Made by a program: the position numbers and the translations under genes
Notes under the pieces: model-generated
The model's database searches: none
Seen by the model: the letters and a program-made list of their open reading frames with translations, nothing else
What the model was told of the DNA's origin: nothing
NCBI GenBank assembly: GCA_964019155.1
Contig: OZ025244.1
Coordinates: 19,971,527 to 20,035,526 of the forward strand
Origin: Osedax fenrisi
Taxonomy: Eukaryota; Annelida; Polychaeta; Sabellida; Siboglinidae
Length of the DNA: 64,000 nt
Direction: 5' to 3'
Shown: piece by piece, positions 38,871-51,588 of the stretch
Layout: the number at the start of each line of letters is the position of its first letter
How positions within the stretch are numbered: the stretch's first letter is position 1

Positions 38871-39757
38871 TAGAATATAAATTCTAGTAATAACTAACAA
38901 TTCTCCCAAATCAATATATTTATTTTAAATAGAACCTAGTATCATTTATATATATATACTAAATATATACTATAGTATATACCTATGTATACAATCTGAT
39001 AATTGTATAAAGATTTATCAAACGGTTGAATATTCTTAACATTATAAATTATGTAAAATAAAAGTCCGAGATATAAGATTTTAAAATGTTAGTGCAATAC
39101 ATATGAAATAATAATATGTATTATATATAATATGATATATATATTATATACTATACATTACTATTCAAAGTAAAATCAAGATCTGCATCATGATATATGC
39201 ATTGTATACTTCATTCCTTTGACCATAGAAGAAGGTGGGGAATACTTTAATAGGTTTGAAATCTATTCACCTCAACAAATTTGTATTTCTAATCTATTAA
39301 TATTTAACCAATAAGGATATAGTTTTATGTCATGACATAACATTTTGAAATTATTTTTTGAATTTTATTTATTTGAAAAATAAAAAAGGTGTAGGCCTAG
39401 GCTTAGGCCTATTAAAATTACTTTTAAATCACTATAAAAGGTAGGATATACTAAAGTATACTAAATTATATAGTATACCTATACTAAAGTAATATAAGAC
39501 TATATGTAGTATATGCATATTTATATATTATATAAATAAATTATGTTTGTGCTTTTTATTATTATAATATATATATCAAATATGATATTTATAAATAAAA
39601 ACTAAAAAATTCTGAATAACATTTGTTATAAGCTTTTTTTTAAATATCCGAAAACATTATTTTGAAATTTTATAGAATAATTTATTTATAATATATATAA
39701 TTATTAAATCATTGTTATCATTTATACGTATACGTATACTATATATAGGCCTATATA
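38871..39757. other. Intergenic, no gene seen
   Basis: AT-rich sequence without recognisable elements. Confidence 0.5.
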
Positions 39758-40402
39758 GTGACGTAAATATTGAGAGAACGGGGATATGTCCCCTCAATGT
39801 TAAAGTTTTATGTACAAAATAGAACTACACGATTTTGCGTATGTTATATATTATAGGCCATTTTGAATTTTTGAATTTTTCGATAACAATTTTTCTGAAA
39901 AATGTTTTGAAAAATAGAATTAACCTTTATTAATGATATTATACTAAACATGTTTAATGAATAAAATTATCAGTATTTCAGATATAGGTAGACCTAGTAT
40001 GAGTTTTTTGTAAAAAAAAAGAAAATTGTTGGGTTATTCTTTAAGTATTCTTTAAGTACACTAATCATTTTTTTGTAAGTTTACAAATTTGTATAGCCTG
40101 TAAAATGTTGGGCCCGAGGAATTTCCTGATTTGCATCTTCCCTTAAATCGGCTATGATTATAATATTAAGTAAAACCTAAAAATAATTAAAAAATGCTCA
40201 CTAAAATTATTTTTGACTTTTTAAATATACAATATTGTAATTATAATTGTACAATGATTATATGTATCGTGATACATTATCAGTAAAACTTATAATTAGT
40301 GAACATCTGTAAATATAAACTTCAAGTCTAGAAAATATATAGTCTTTAAATATATTAGGGGCCTTGCCCCCCTAACGAAAATACTTGGCAACGGGCCTGG
40401 TC
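39758..40402. mobile_element. Possible degraded DNA transposon
   Basis: The right end, reverse-complemented, begins CAGGCCCGTTGCCAAGTATT then TTCGTTAGGGGGGCAAGGCC, the form of terminus common in some cut-and-paste transposons. The left end TAGTGACGTAAATATTGAGA then GAACGGGGATATGTCCCC is a weak partner. No transposase seen. Confidence 0.45.
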
Positions 40403-41349
40403 TACTACCCATAGGTCTACTAATCTTAATAGATTAATTATTATACCAAATAAAGCCATCAGAGCTATTTTCAATATTTATAAATAGATGTAATACAGAT
40501 AGGTATATTATAATATACTACATATTATAAAATAACTAATATACCTACATATTATAAAATACTGAATATCTTGAAATGTAATGATATTGTAAAATTAAAT
40601 ACTCTATAATTTATGTTTAAGATTATTAATAATTGTACACCAATAATTATCAAAAATATGTTCTTTATTAAACAATGTATATATATATATAGCAAAGGAA
40701 CATTTTTAAATTTGTTATTTATTCTTTTCGTCTAAATATAAACAAAATCGGCATTACTTACCATAGCCCTTTTTATGGAATCTTCTTTAAAACAAATTTA
40801 AATTATTCAATAATATAAATACGTTTACTATACAATTAAAATATAATTATATTTCGAAGTATTACATGCTGAATATAACTGATTACTTCTTTATTTTATA
40901 TTATATATAATAATTATTATATCGCAAGATATATCTTATATATCTAGATAAAAAAGCTTTTTATATATTTATTAAATATTTTAATTTACTTAATTATATT
41001 TATTATATTTTATTTGCTTTAATTTATTTAAACATGATGACGTAATTTTTTATTTATTTTATTACTTTCTTTATAATGTACACATTTTAAAGATTTGTTC
41101 TTTTACTATTTAATAGAAATATTTCAATTGGCATTTATTTTCTTGAGAATATATTATATTTTACATTTAATTATTTGTTGATAATATTTATTCATTTATA
41201 TTCATTTATCTATTTATTTATATAAATGACATATAACTTATATATTGATAATAGTGACATATTTAATTTTGTATATGTATGTGTTTATGCATGTAAATAT
41301 GTATGTATACATATGTATACATATGTATGTATGTATGTATGTGTATGTG

Positions 41350-41387
<38 letters not shown>

Positions 41388-41480
41388 AATTAGTCCCATT
41401 ACGTCGCTATCGTATGGGGATTACATTAAGGTAACAGTAATGATAACAACTTTCTCCATTTATAACGATATTTTGCGATA
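40403..41480. other. Intergenic, no gene seen
   Basis: AT-rich; ATGT/TATG-rich microsatellite at 41,270-41,382. Confidence 0.5.
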
Positions 41481-42515
41481 TTTAAAAGTTACATAAGAGA
41501 AAGATTAGAGACATCGAATATATCATAATCCAATGTATCATCGGTCTTCCTCTTTTTATTTTTCCTTCAACATATCCATGAAGAATAGTGCTGGCTAACG
41601 AATCGTGACGAGTTACATGTCTAAACGTGGTCATTTTTCTTCTCATGATAATATACAGAAGGGGTACATATGAGCCGACTTTTTTATTATCTTGTTGCTT
41701 ACAAATATATTTGTTTTTCTTTGTTTGTAACTTATATTTAAAAGTCATTTGTGATCTTTCGATTCAAACCCTCTTATCTTCTTCTTAGATTCTTCCAGTA
41801 AAGTCCAGCTTTCACAGCTATACAACAACGTTGAAAGAACGAAAGAGTTATAGAATCTGTACTTGAGTTTAAAATCAATTTATCCACTACGCCAGATCTT
41901 CTCCAATTTTACTAGTGCTGTAACTGCTGTTGATCATCTTATTCGGATTTATTTCTTTGAATTGCTGTTGTCAGTGAGCATTGCTCCCAGATTTTGATCT
42001 ATTTGAATTTTTTACATTTTCAATTTGTTTGCAGTACATATTAACCACAGGGGGTGTTGAAGATTCCCCATTTACAAGTATTTTACTTTTTTCATGGCTG
42101 ATTTCCATACAGTATGCTGTCGAGGCTTTTTCTATGGAGTCAGTTAATATTTTTAACTCACTTTTGAACAGCGATGAGATATATCATCAGCGAATCACAA
42201 GTTGTTAATTTTTGCTATACTCGATGATTGGTCTTCGAGAGAATTTTGTATTATTATTTCTAGAAATATGTTGAATAACACTGGATATAGTAAGCAACAT
42301 TGTCTAACACCTACTGTCGTATTGAAATCTGTTCATATCTGGTTGTTCAATAGAAAATAATTTTTTTGCCGAGTTATAGAGTGATTTTATGATTTTTATC
42401 AGGTCGTTGCCTATGCTAAATTGAGACATCTAATTTCACAAACCCTCATGCCACACTATATCGAAGGCTTTCTTAAAATCGATGACATTGTAGTAGACTT
42501 GTCGTTGTTGATCCA
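41481..42515 (-). mobile_element. LINE relic, different family
   Basis: Minus strand: VIDFKKAFDIVWHEGL near 42,490-42,440 (reverse transcriptase motif), a decayed palm region to about 42,200, and at the 3' end FRHVTRHDSLASTILHGYVE then GKIKRGRP, the usual C-terminal GHVxRxDSL..GxVEGKRxRGRP tail of several non-LTR clades. Many frameshifts. It is distinct from the RTE-like family. Confidence 0.75.
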
Positions 42516-42596
42516 TGTGTTTTTACATTAATTAAATATATATATATATATAAATTATTAACAAGTTTAATTTATGAAACTAATACATTCCTATAG

Positions 42597-42723
42597 AACC
42601 ATTAGCAGAAACAATAAAGTATTATGAGATGCTAAACTACGATACAAAGCAGATAGTCACTAGGAAGAGAAGAGCGATAGAGACCGATACGAAACTTAGA
42701 TTTAATTTAATCACCCACGGAAG
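42597..42723 (+). CDS. ADAM10: ADAM10-like exon: prodomain 1
   Basis: Two nt, 41 codons, two nt. PLAETIKYYEMLNYDTKQIV resembles the vertebrate PLNKYIRHYEGLSYNVDSL region; LRFNLITHGR resembles LRLDFHAHGR. Acceptor CTATAG, donor AAG|GTCAGA. It lies in the segment missing from the right arm. Confidence 0.83.
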
Positions 42724-42780
42724 GTCAGATTATTATCATAATTACATATTGTATAGCCTAATCAAATAATAGTAATAGCC

Positions 42781-42811
<31 letters not shown>

Positions 42812-45376
42812 CGATACATTATAACGTATAATATAAACTAAATCATTTGGCAACCACGATTATGTTTTCATTTAATTTCTCTACGCTTTTGTTGACACAT
42901 ATATGCATATATACAACTATCCTCCCTATATAATCCTATTCACACACATACATACACACAATGCACTGTAACATAGATACACACATTTACGCTAACATTC
43001 ACATATACACACACATATGGGCAACAACAACAGAAAATAGTCATATTATGTTGAATCCCTTTAGAAGAAAATAATATATAAATATTATTATAATTCAACA
43101 GAAAAAAAAATTATTAAAATTCTTCTAATAAATATTATTATTATTATTATATTATTATATATATATATACTTAGTGTATTCAGCTTAGCTATCGAATGCG
43201 TACAATAAGCTCATGAGAATTGTATTTTATCCGAGCAACCGTACCTACACTGTAAACACGTTTAAAGTGCACTTAGCTTTATCAATATTAAATATTTGTA
43301 TTATGAAACTTCACAAATATGTTTAATATAACATTTATGACATACTGTAAGCTAGCTAGCACAACTATCAAACAAGGTATACCCTACTGTATACGCGTTC
43401 AAGTGCTCCGCCACGTCGTTCGGTAAGGTTGGGTTATTTTGGACCATAATATCAGTTTTACCTGATTTACGCTATATATTTACCTATATATTATATATAT
43501 ATATAGTATAATGTAAAATAATGATGGAAACAAAGTTTTAGATTTTTAACTCAAGTATTGAGGGTGCTATGGGTGAATTAAAAATAGGTGTAATCGATCA
43601 GTCAATCCAAATTCTCCCTAACGATCTACCCTACTGTACACACGCGCGTCTCACATTCGCACACACATTCGCACACACATACGCAGGGTGTTCCGATTAG
43701 TGCTACACCAATACACCTCTTCGTTCACCGATGACTTTAAGGCTATAGAGGAGAACGGGGATCTAGTGGATCACGACATCTCGTTCATTTACGCAGGAGT
43801 GGTCAGAGGTTAGATGTCAGCCAATCAGCGTCGTTGTCTAGAGATCACTTGTAACGAAGATGACTATGTTATAAGTAAATAAATATGTATAGGTCACAAA
43901 CTAATATAATATTGGTAAATGTATACATTTACCAATATTCCATACAACAATTAATTATATAATAGGCGTCCTAAAGGTGCGGAAGTTGTATCAGTACACT
44001 AGGATAAGTGGATAGGTAAACAGTTTAATAAGCTGTGTTTGTAACATAGGCAGGTGGAAATATATATATATATGATGGGCGTGTCGTTATCTAGTGAGGG
44101 GCGTAACTGGCCTATATCTAGCCAGAATGTCCACAGTATACTCAAGGTCATGTGGCCAGTCAATTGGATTATCTCGTATTATTTTCCTATTACATGAACA
44201 CATTTCCTATTATTTTCCTATTAGCTAATATAGAAAAAACTTCTTTTTATTTTCCTGTATTCGGAAATACTTCCTATTATTTTCTTATTATGTTTGCTGG
44301 ATAAATAACGTACGTTATTTATCGCGTTATTTTCTCTTTACTTTAACGCTTTATAAAGCGTTAAAGTAAAGAGAATTTAATGTGAGAATATATACATGTA
44401 TTCATGAATATATTCTCACATTATTCTATCGTTATTCTCTCATTTATTATAACGAGACACGTATTCTTACGTTATTCTCACGTTCACTACTATTCTCTCG
44501 TTTTTCTCTCGTTATTCTCACGTTATTGTTTGCTGGGACATGTACTACTGTTCAACTGTCTCGCTATAACCGAACACTAATACATCTACTACTTAACCCA
44601 TATTGGTCTATATATTAGTTTAATAACCTATATATTTATATCGGCGTAGGTTAGTTAACCAGGTATTTTCTTTTTTATAATTACATATTAATGATAAATA
44701 AAAAAACATATATTTATACATATTTTAATGAGTGGATATGTAATGAAAAAGTATAGCACAATAGAATGATATATTTTTAAACTATAGAAAAACAAATTAT
44801 GTGATTAACTATAGGTAAATAATATATTATTAAATTCGTGTAATTGAATTTACCATATATCATTAATGCCTATAGTTAAGGACCTACTCTCCTTAACTAG
44901 TTAACTAGTCAGATAGTTAACTATTTAACTAGTTAACTATATAACCATTTAACGATTCCCCTGCCCAGACGAGCCGGGATCCAAGGTGCACGGCTCGGTG
45001 CTGGACGGTATTTTCACCGGTGCCATCTATCTGGAGACGGGCGAGACTTTCTACGTGGAGCTGGCATTATTCTACAGGGAGGATCTGATACGTAACGATG
45101 ATCGAGGACACTCGACCATCTACAGCAGTCGACACGTTGATATCGAGTCATTTAGGTACGCTATTTAGATTATTAGTCATTTGTGTCCTGTCGCTAATTA
45201 ATTTAGATAGATGCCTAGATATGTGGGTCCCGTCATTAAATAATTTAAGTTGATTCCGAGTAATTTGTGTACGGCTGGTGGCTAATTTATTTAGATACCG
45301 AGACAATTAAACACCGCTAACACAGTTTGGTATGTACTGAGTCATTTAGGTACTATTTAATATATTACGAATACCC

Positions 45377-45415
<39 letters not shown>

Positions 45416-48400
45416 CATGGGGCCTTACTTTGAACTAGTATATTAATGTCAGACTTACCTATTTAATGGTAATCTAGCTTAATATATCACCACCATTATT
45501 ATACCACCACTGGAGGTCGGTACCTGTAAGTCTGGCGGTTTAGCTAAGGCTATCTACGTATAGCTTTTGTTAGATTATTTAAAACACCAATACAGTAAAA
45601 AATACCCTCAATGGTGTAACATATATATATGAGTAAACTGTTATTAACATTGTGAAATAATGATCTATATACAAGTGTACTACTATTAACAATGCCTCTT
45701 AACCCTCTTAACCCGAGGTTGTAGGAGGCCTAGTTATTAAGTATATTTATTGCATTATTCATAATTACTATATGCTAGGATCTACTTTCATTCGGATCTA
45801 CTTTCACGCGTATGTATATTTATTTGAATATTTCAACTCCCGCAATATAAATATAACTCCCGCATGTATGTGTTCATGTCCTTGCTGTCGAATTCTTGTT
45901 ATGATCCAATTATTGTACGCGCGGCGCGTGTCGCGCGCGTAGGAAAAAGAGATCAACCATGTTCGCGAATACGACAACTTGCGCAAACGCGGAAACGATG
46001 AAGAAGATGAGAGAGGAAGTAAAAGAGAGTCAGCCAACCGAAGAGGAAATAGTTTATATATACACACACACATACATATATATATATTGAATACAATACA
46101 AATAGCGGATATAAATTGACCCCATTATACATGTTATACATAACTGTGAGGGTCCCGGACAATACAATACAAATAGTACCATTTTTGTCTTGTATTTAAA
46201 TGTATCGTTTAATAAGTCCTTGATAAACACAAGCGAAAAATAAATAAGTACCTGGAGTCTAACTCGGGATATCTGGCCTATAGCTTTTGGTTATCACACT
46301 GATCCATAGACCCCAGACACTATATATTTATATATTCTTCTCATTAATATTTTACTTCAATGCTACAAACTCTTCCAAGTTTCTCTGACATATAATACTA
46401 TATAGATCCAATGACTTAGTTATAGAGTTAAATATTGTGTTTGGTGACGATATTTCTAGAGTTTGGGAGAACACTGATTAATAGGAAATAGGATGCTAAT
46501 TGTTGGGTACTGAGTCAAAATGAGGTTTTAATGATGGGGCTATAGTAGATTTTGTTTGATAAGGAATTATGACAGAGAGGATGTTAAATATAATAATAAT
46601 AATACTAGTTATATTTATAAGGACATTTTTTTTGTCACCTGTTTCGTTTTCTATGTTATAATATTAATATGCTTGTTCCTCCTACAGATCTTCACAATAA
46701 TATAGCATATTTTCTAATATTGTCGCCAGCATAGTCTTCTTCATATGTTATGAAGACAGAGGGTAGGTATCGAGTAAGTATCGATGCTAGGGAGTGAAGT
46801 ATACTTCACTCCAACTATAGTTGGTATGGATACTATCAAGATTATATTATGTCTTTACTAGATTCTAGAGTTTAGTTAAGTTGGGGAAGGTATGGGAAGG
46901 AGGGTTTCAAGACAGTGGACTGATAGAGTGGGTAGGGAATATTATTTGTTGTGGTTAGAAAGGAGATCTCAGCAGTAACACTTACGTCAACTTTATAAAT
47001 ACCATAATTATTAAATTCTGAAATATTTTATATTTAATTTTTTTTTAAATTTAGAAGATATTACACATATTTTCAAATCATATAGTTTCTTTAAACTACT
47101 GAATTATATTCATTTTATTAATTTAATCTTTGTGTAATACACATTCAATTTCGATTAAGAATATTCCTGGATATAAATTCTATAAATTTGAGTCGGCCTA
47201 TAGGCCGGCATATCGTAAGTGTATTATGGAGAAAAGTGTCAACAATGAGTGGTAGGATAGATATTTATGCGGGGATGATAAAAGAGTTTGTTTGATCTCG
47301 TGACCGAGGATTTTAGGATAGAGATTGAGGTTTTTAGTTGTCACGTAGTGTCTCGAAGAACAATATTAATATTGTTTTGGAATATGTGCAAACTTGGTAA
47401 ATTTTGTACTATAATTTTCAAAATTAATAAATAAATTACAAATATTTTCGTAAATTTGAAAAATATTGTTTTTTTTACAGATTTGGCTGACTGGATACCG
47501 TGTATGTGTTAAATTGTATGTGTTTTATATGAACAACTACAGAGGAAGTATTAGCCATGTTTAATAGAAGAGATTTAAGTTAATTAGTCTAATTAGTTTA
47601 ATTAAAGGGGAAATAGATACGGAGGATTTATATATTAGATAAAAATAGTAGCCTAAACTGATAACACCAAAACTATATATATACGATATAAAACAGAGGC
47701 TACAAAATCGTGACAATTATAAGGCTGAGTCTAACAGAGCGAAGAGAAACTCGGCTCGAAACCTTACATGCACGCTATTCGTACAAACAGATCCCATCAT
47801 TTACGACTACTTCAAGGAGAAATTGGTTAGATTTCGATTTAGACCCGATTAATTTCATTCGCCAAAGATATAATTGATATAAATATTATAATGTTGATGT
47901 ATTTTCTATTCATGTTATAAATAACGTGATAAATAACGAAATATCATAGAATTATGCAATAAACGATATTTACTGTGATATATTACAAAATATTTAACAA
48001 TTTTTAAAACAATTGTTAACCAATATTTGATGACAATAATTAGTAAAATATTTATCAAAATATGCGTGTTACAAAAATCAAATATAATATATAATAAAAG
48101 TCTAATATAATATAATGGTCTTGTTTTTATAAAATAAAATATATTTCAACATAGTTTATAAACTTATATTTATAAACTTATAAACATATATTATAATATC
48201 AATAATACATATTAATATTTAGTTAGATAATATAGACCATATACAATGTTGAAGCTCATTGTTATTAATATTAATTACTTTATTTAACAATATTTATAAT
48301 TTATATAACATATAAATATATACATAACATATATGTTTTCATTATTTATTATTAGTATAAATTATAAACTATACATAATATTAATATAAACTATAAATAT

Positions 48401-50542
48401 TAACCTTATATATAAACTATAGTTTATATATAACTATAGTTACATATGTTCCTGTGTAGGTACATCCTACTTAGTATGTGATATATATGTTATAACATAA
48501 GATATCTAAAATATTCGAAATCCGACAATATTTATACTAATAATATTAGTCCTTCATTATTATTAATGCAATGCGTGATTAATAATATTTACCAAGAATA
48601 CCAATATTATAAAGTTACTTTTATTATTAAGAGTATATATTTATATATGAATACAAAGTTATTTAATTATTAAATAGTTATGCAATGTACTAACGTCGAG
48701 GACACAACCTTGCCTATAGTCAAACACCTACATTGGCGAAATCGATAACACTACGTTGTTTCTACATCTGACGTCGCTGGTGAACGACCTGGTGAGCGGA
48801 AGTAGAATTATCTTCGAGAAAACCTCGTTCCGGAACGAGACGCTAGGAGACTATAATCCTATCAGTATACGCGTCCGCAGAATCTCCGTAAGTATACTTT
48901 TATTGTTATTTTGTTATTTTTATTTGGTGGAGTCCTTTCATCCCATCCAGGAACTTAGATGAAGTTTTCACTTATAACCATATATGGCTCTAATGTCCCT
49001 TCGAAGCCGCTCTCATGTTAGGGCATCCATGGTTTTAACGAGAGACGATCATTTATTTATACATAATTATATAAGATCACTTCTAAATAATATTTTAAGA
49101 CCCATTTTATAAAATTAATTAATGGTCCGGACGAGGCTCGAACCCTTGTCCTACTGCTTGTGTGTCTGACGCCTTAGCCACTGAGCCACACTGGCAGTTA
49201 ATATAACACGTAGGCAATGGTGTGACCGACAGTTTACCGAATACCTTTAGGCGAGGCCATGTCCTCTAAGGCCATGGATTATATGCATATACCGGCAACA
49301 ATCGGAAAATAAGCGCAGTTCGTAATCGCATGAATTCGATCGTTAAACGCATTCGAATTGTATAATTGAATTAGTATTTAAATAAAATCATCACCATCAT
49401 CATCATTTTAATCATATGTGTTAACATTCGTAAATGCGTGTGTTTTATTAGCCAATGCAGTTTGGCCTCAAATGTGGGTTTCACTTTATGTATAGTATAC
49501 ACTATAGTACACATCACTGAATTAGACACGCCTTAAGACAATTCGCGCCGATAATATATTACACTATGGTTCATAATATGCATATATATATGCATGTATA
49601 CATGCGCAGATATATATATATATATATATATAACTGGCACACAGGCTAATTAAAATGGCATATTTTCTCATATTGATAAAATATTAGAATATATTTAATT
49701 TTCATTTATTTACCCATTACAATAACTCGACGAGTAGAAAGTTTCTACTATAGAAACTGATTGAATCTATACAGTTTTTTAATGCCGCTGTTTATACAAG
49801 AACCAAGAGTTAAATTACATATATGAATACTATATAATTAAGATATAATAAAAGTTACTAATATATAATAACAGTTACATATGTATTTATAATTATTTAT
49901 CAATAGTTATTTGCTTTATTACCAAATACCTGAATTGTACATGTACCATGTAACTGTTACTAAAACTTAACAAAAAGCTGTTTGCACAAATGGATTAAAA
50001 TAACTAATTCTGTACATGTACATTTTGCGTTTTTGGTTGCTTGTTATAAAACGCCCCCCCCCCCGGCGTAGATCAACAAGACCTGCGAGAGCATCAAGGA
50101 TCACATCTTCTGTAACCCCAACATCGACGGTTCTATGCTGCTGAGGACTCACAGCTTCAGAAACCACGACGAATATTGCCTGGCCTACATAGTCACGGCG
50201 CGAGACTTCAACGACGGCCTAAAGGGGCTGGCATACGTTGGAGCACCAGGAGGTTAGACATAGGCTGAGGCCTCTGGGTATTAGCAAAGTCAAAGGGCTT
50301 TGTTATTAGGTAGGCAGGATTCGGGGTATATATGTCATAGGGAAGGAGTGGGGCATCTAGGTATCAGGCAGGGAGAGGCGGAGCTTAAGGGTATCAGGTA
50401 CGGAGAGGTGGATTTATAAGTAGCAGATGAGAAGGGTGGAGCATATATGCATACGGTAGGGTGAGCGTCGATTATAGGTTGTAGGTTAGGGCATATGTTA
50501 GAATGATGGTAATGGGTAGAATGGTTCGGGTCTATAGTCATC

Positions 50543-50576
<34 letters not shown>

Positions 50577-51549
50577 GCAATGTGAATATTCTCCTATCCT
50601 ATACCTATGTTTCCTGTCTCTCCTTTACCACCAACCCTATAATATTATATCCCATTTCCCCCTATATTAGTATATCTCCGTTACCCAGTTATATTACCTA
50701 TCTTTACCACCATGCTATCCTATTACCTTTACCTCCATACTTGTATCTCCTATTACTCCCATATTATAGCCTATCATTTAATTACCCAATCATATCCCAT
50801 CCAATCATCTATCCTTTCGGAATAAATTATTCCACTATCCTATCCAAACCAATCGCCTCTACTTTAGCCCTTATTTTAGTATATCCCCTCTACCCATATA
50901 TAATCGCCTCTCGATTACCTCACCCCTCCTACCCTATCATAGCCGCATGTGGTATATGCGGACAATGTACGCCTTACATCATATCCTATATTAGCCTAGT
51001 TTACCCGCGCCCCTTCTATCATATGTTAGCCTATCTAGTTTACCCTCACCCTTCTACCCTCATTAGTCTCGGGAGGTATATGCGACCGGCACACCAAGGT
51101 GAGGTACAGGTTAAGTCATTCAACACGGGCATCATCACCATCGTGAACTATAACACTATGACCTCTAAACACTCCAGAATGTTTACCTTCACTCACGAGA
51201 TCGGCCACAACTTTGGAGCTCATGTTAGCCGGAGGACACGCCCAATTTAGGTGTGAGCTTACTCATATCTGACGGCTCGAATATAATGAAAATAAAACTT
51301 GTCTCCTAGTATTTACCAGTGTCTTTTTAAGGGGTGTATTGTGGGCAATTTCCATCCCCACTTATGAATGTTTACCAACCAAAAAATAAGATTTGTTCAT
51401 ACTCTAATATATCATGATCATATTTATTGATTATATATCAGTAGATGTATTTTATTGGATTGTTTTTAATATACAATTGAAAACAAAATAATTATTTTTG
51501 GAATTTGTCCCCCCTACTTTCAAATCCTTAAAAATGAACTTATATAGCA

Positions 51550-51588
<39 letters not shown>

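Noticed and set aside
41981..42208. 75-codon plus-strand frame
   Set aside because: Antisense of the minus-strand LINE relic.
45941..46051. Alternative frame of this exon starting EKEINHVREYDNLRKR
   Set aside because: It looks open, but it does not fit the phase of the previous exon and lacks the conserved CA[DN] cysteine-switch context found in the chosen frame.
50582..51250. A 222-codon open frame containing the zinc-binding motif
   Set aside because: Only the last part (51,067-51,223) is an exon. The upstream part is low-complexity intron, and SGGICD lies in another frame.
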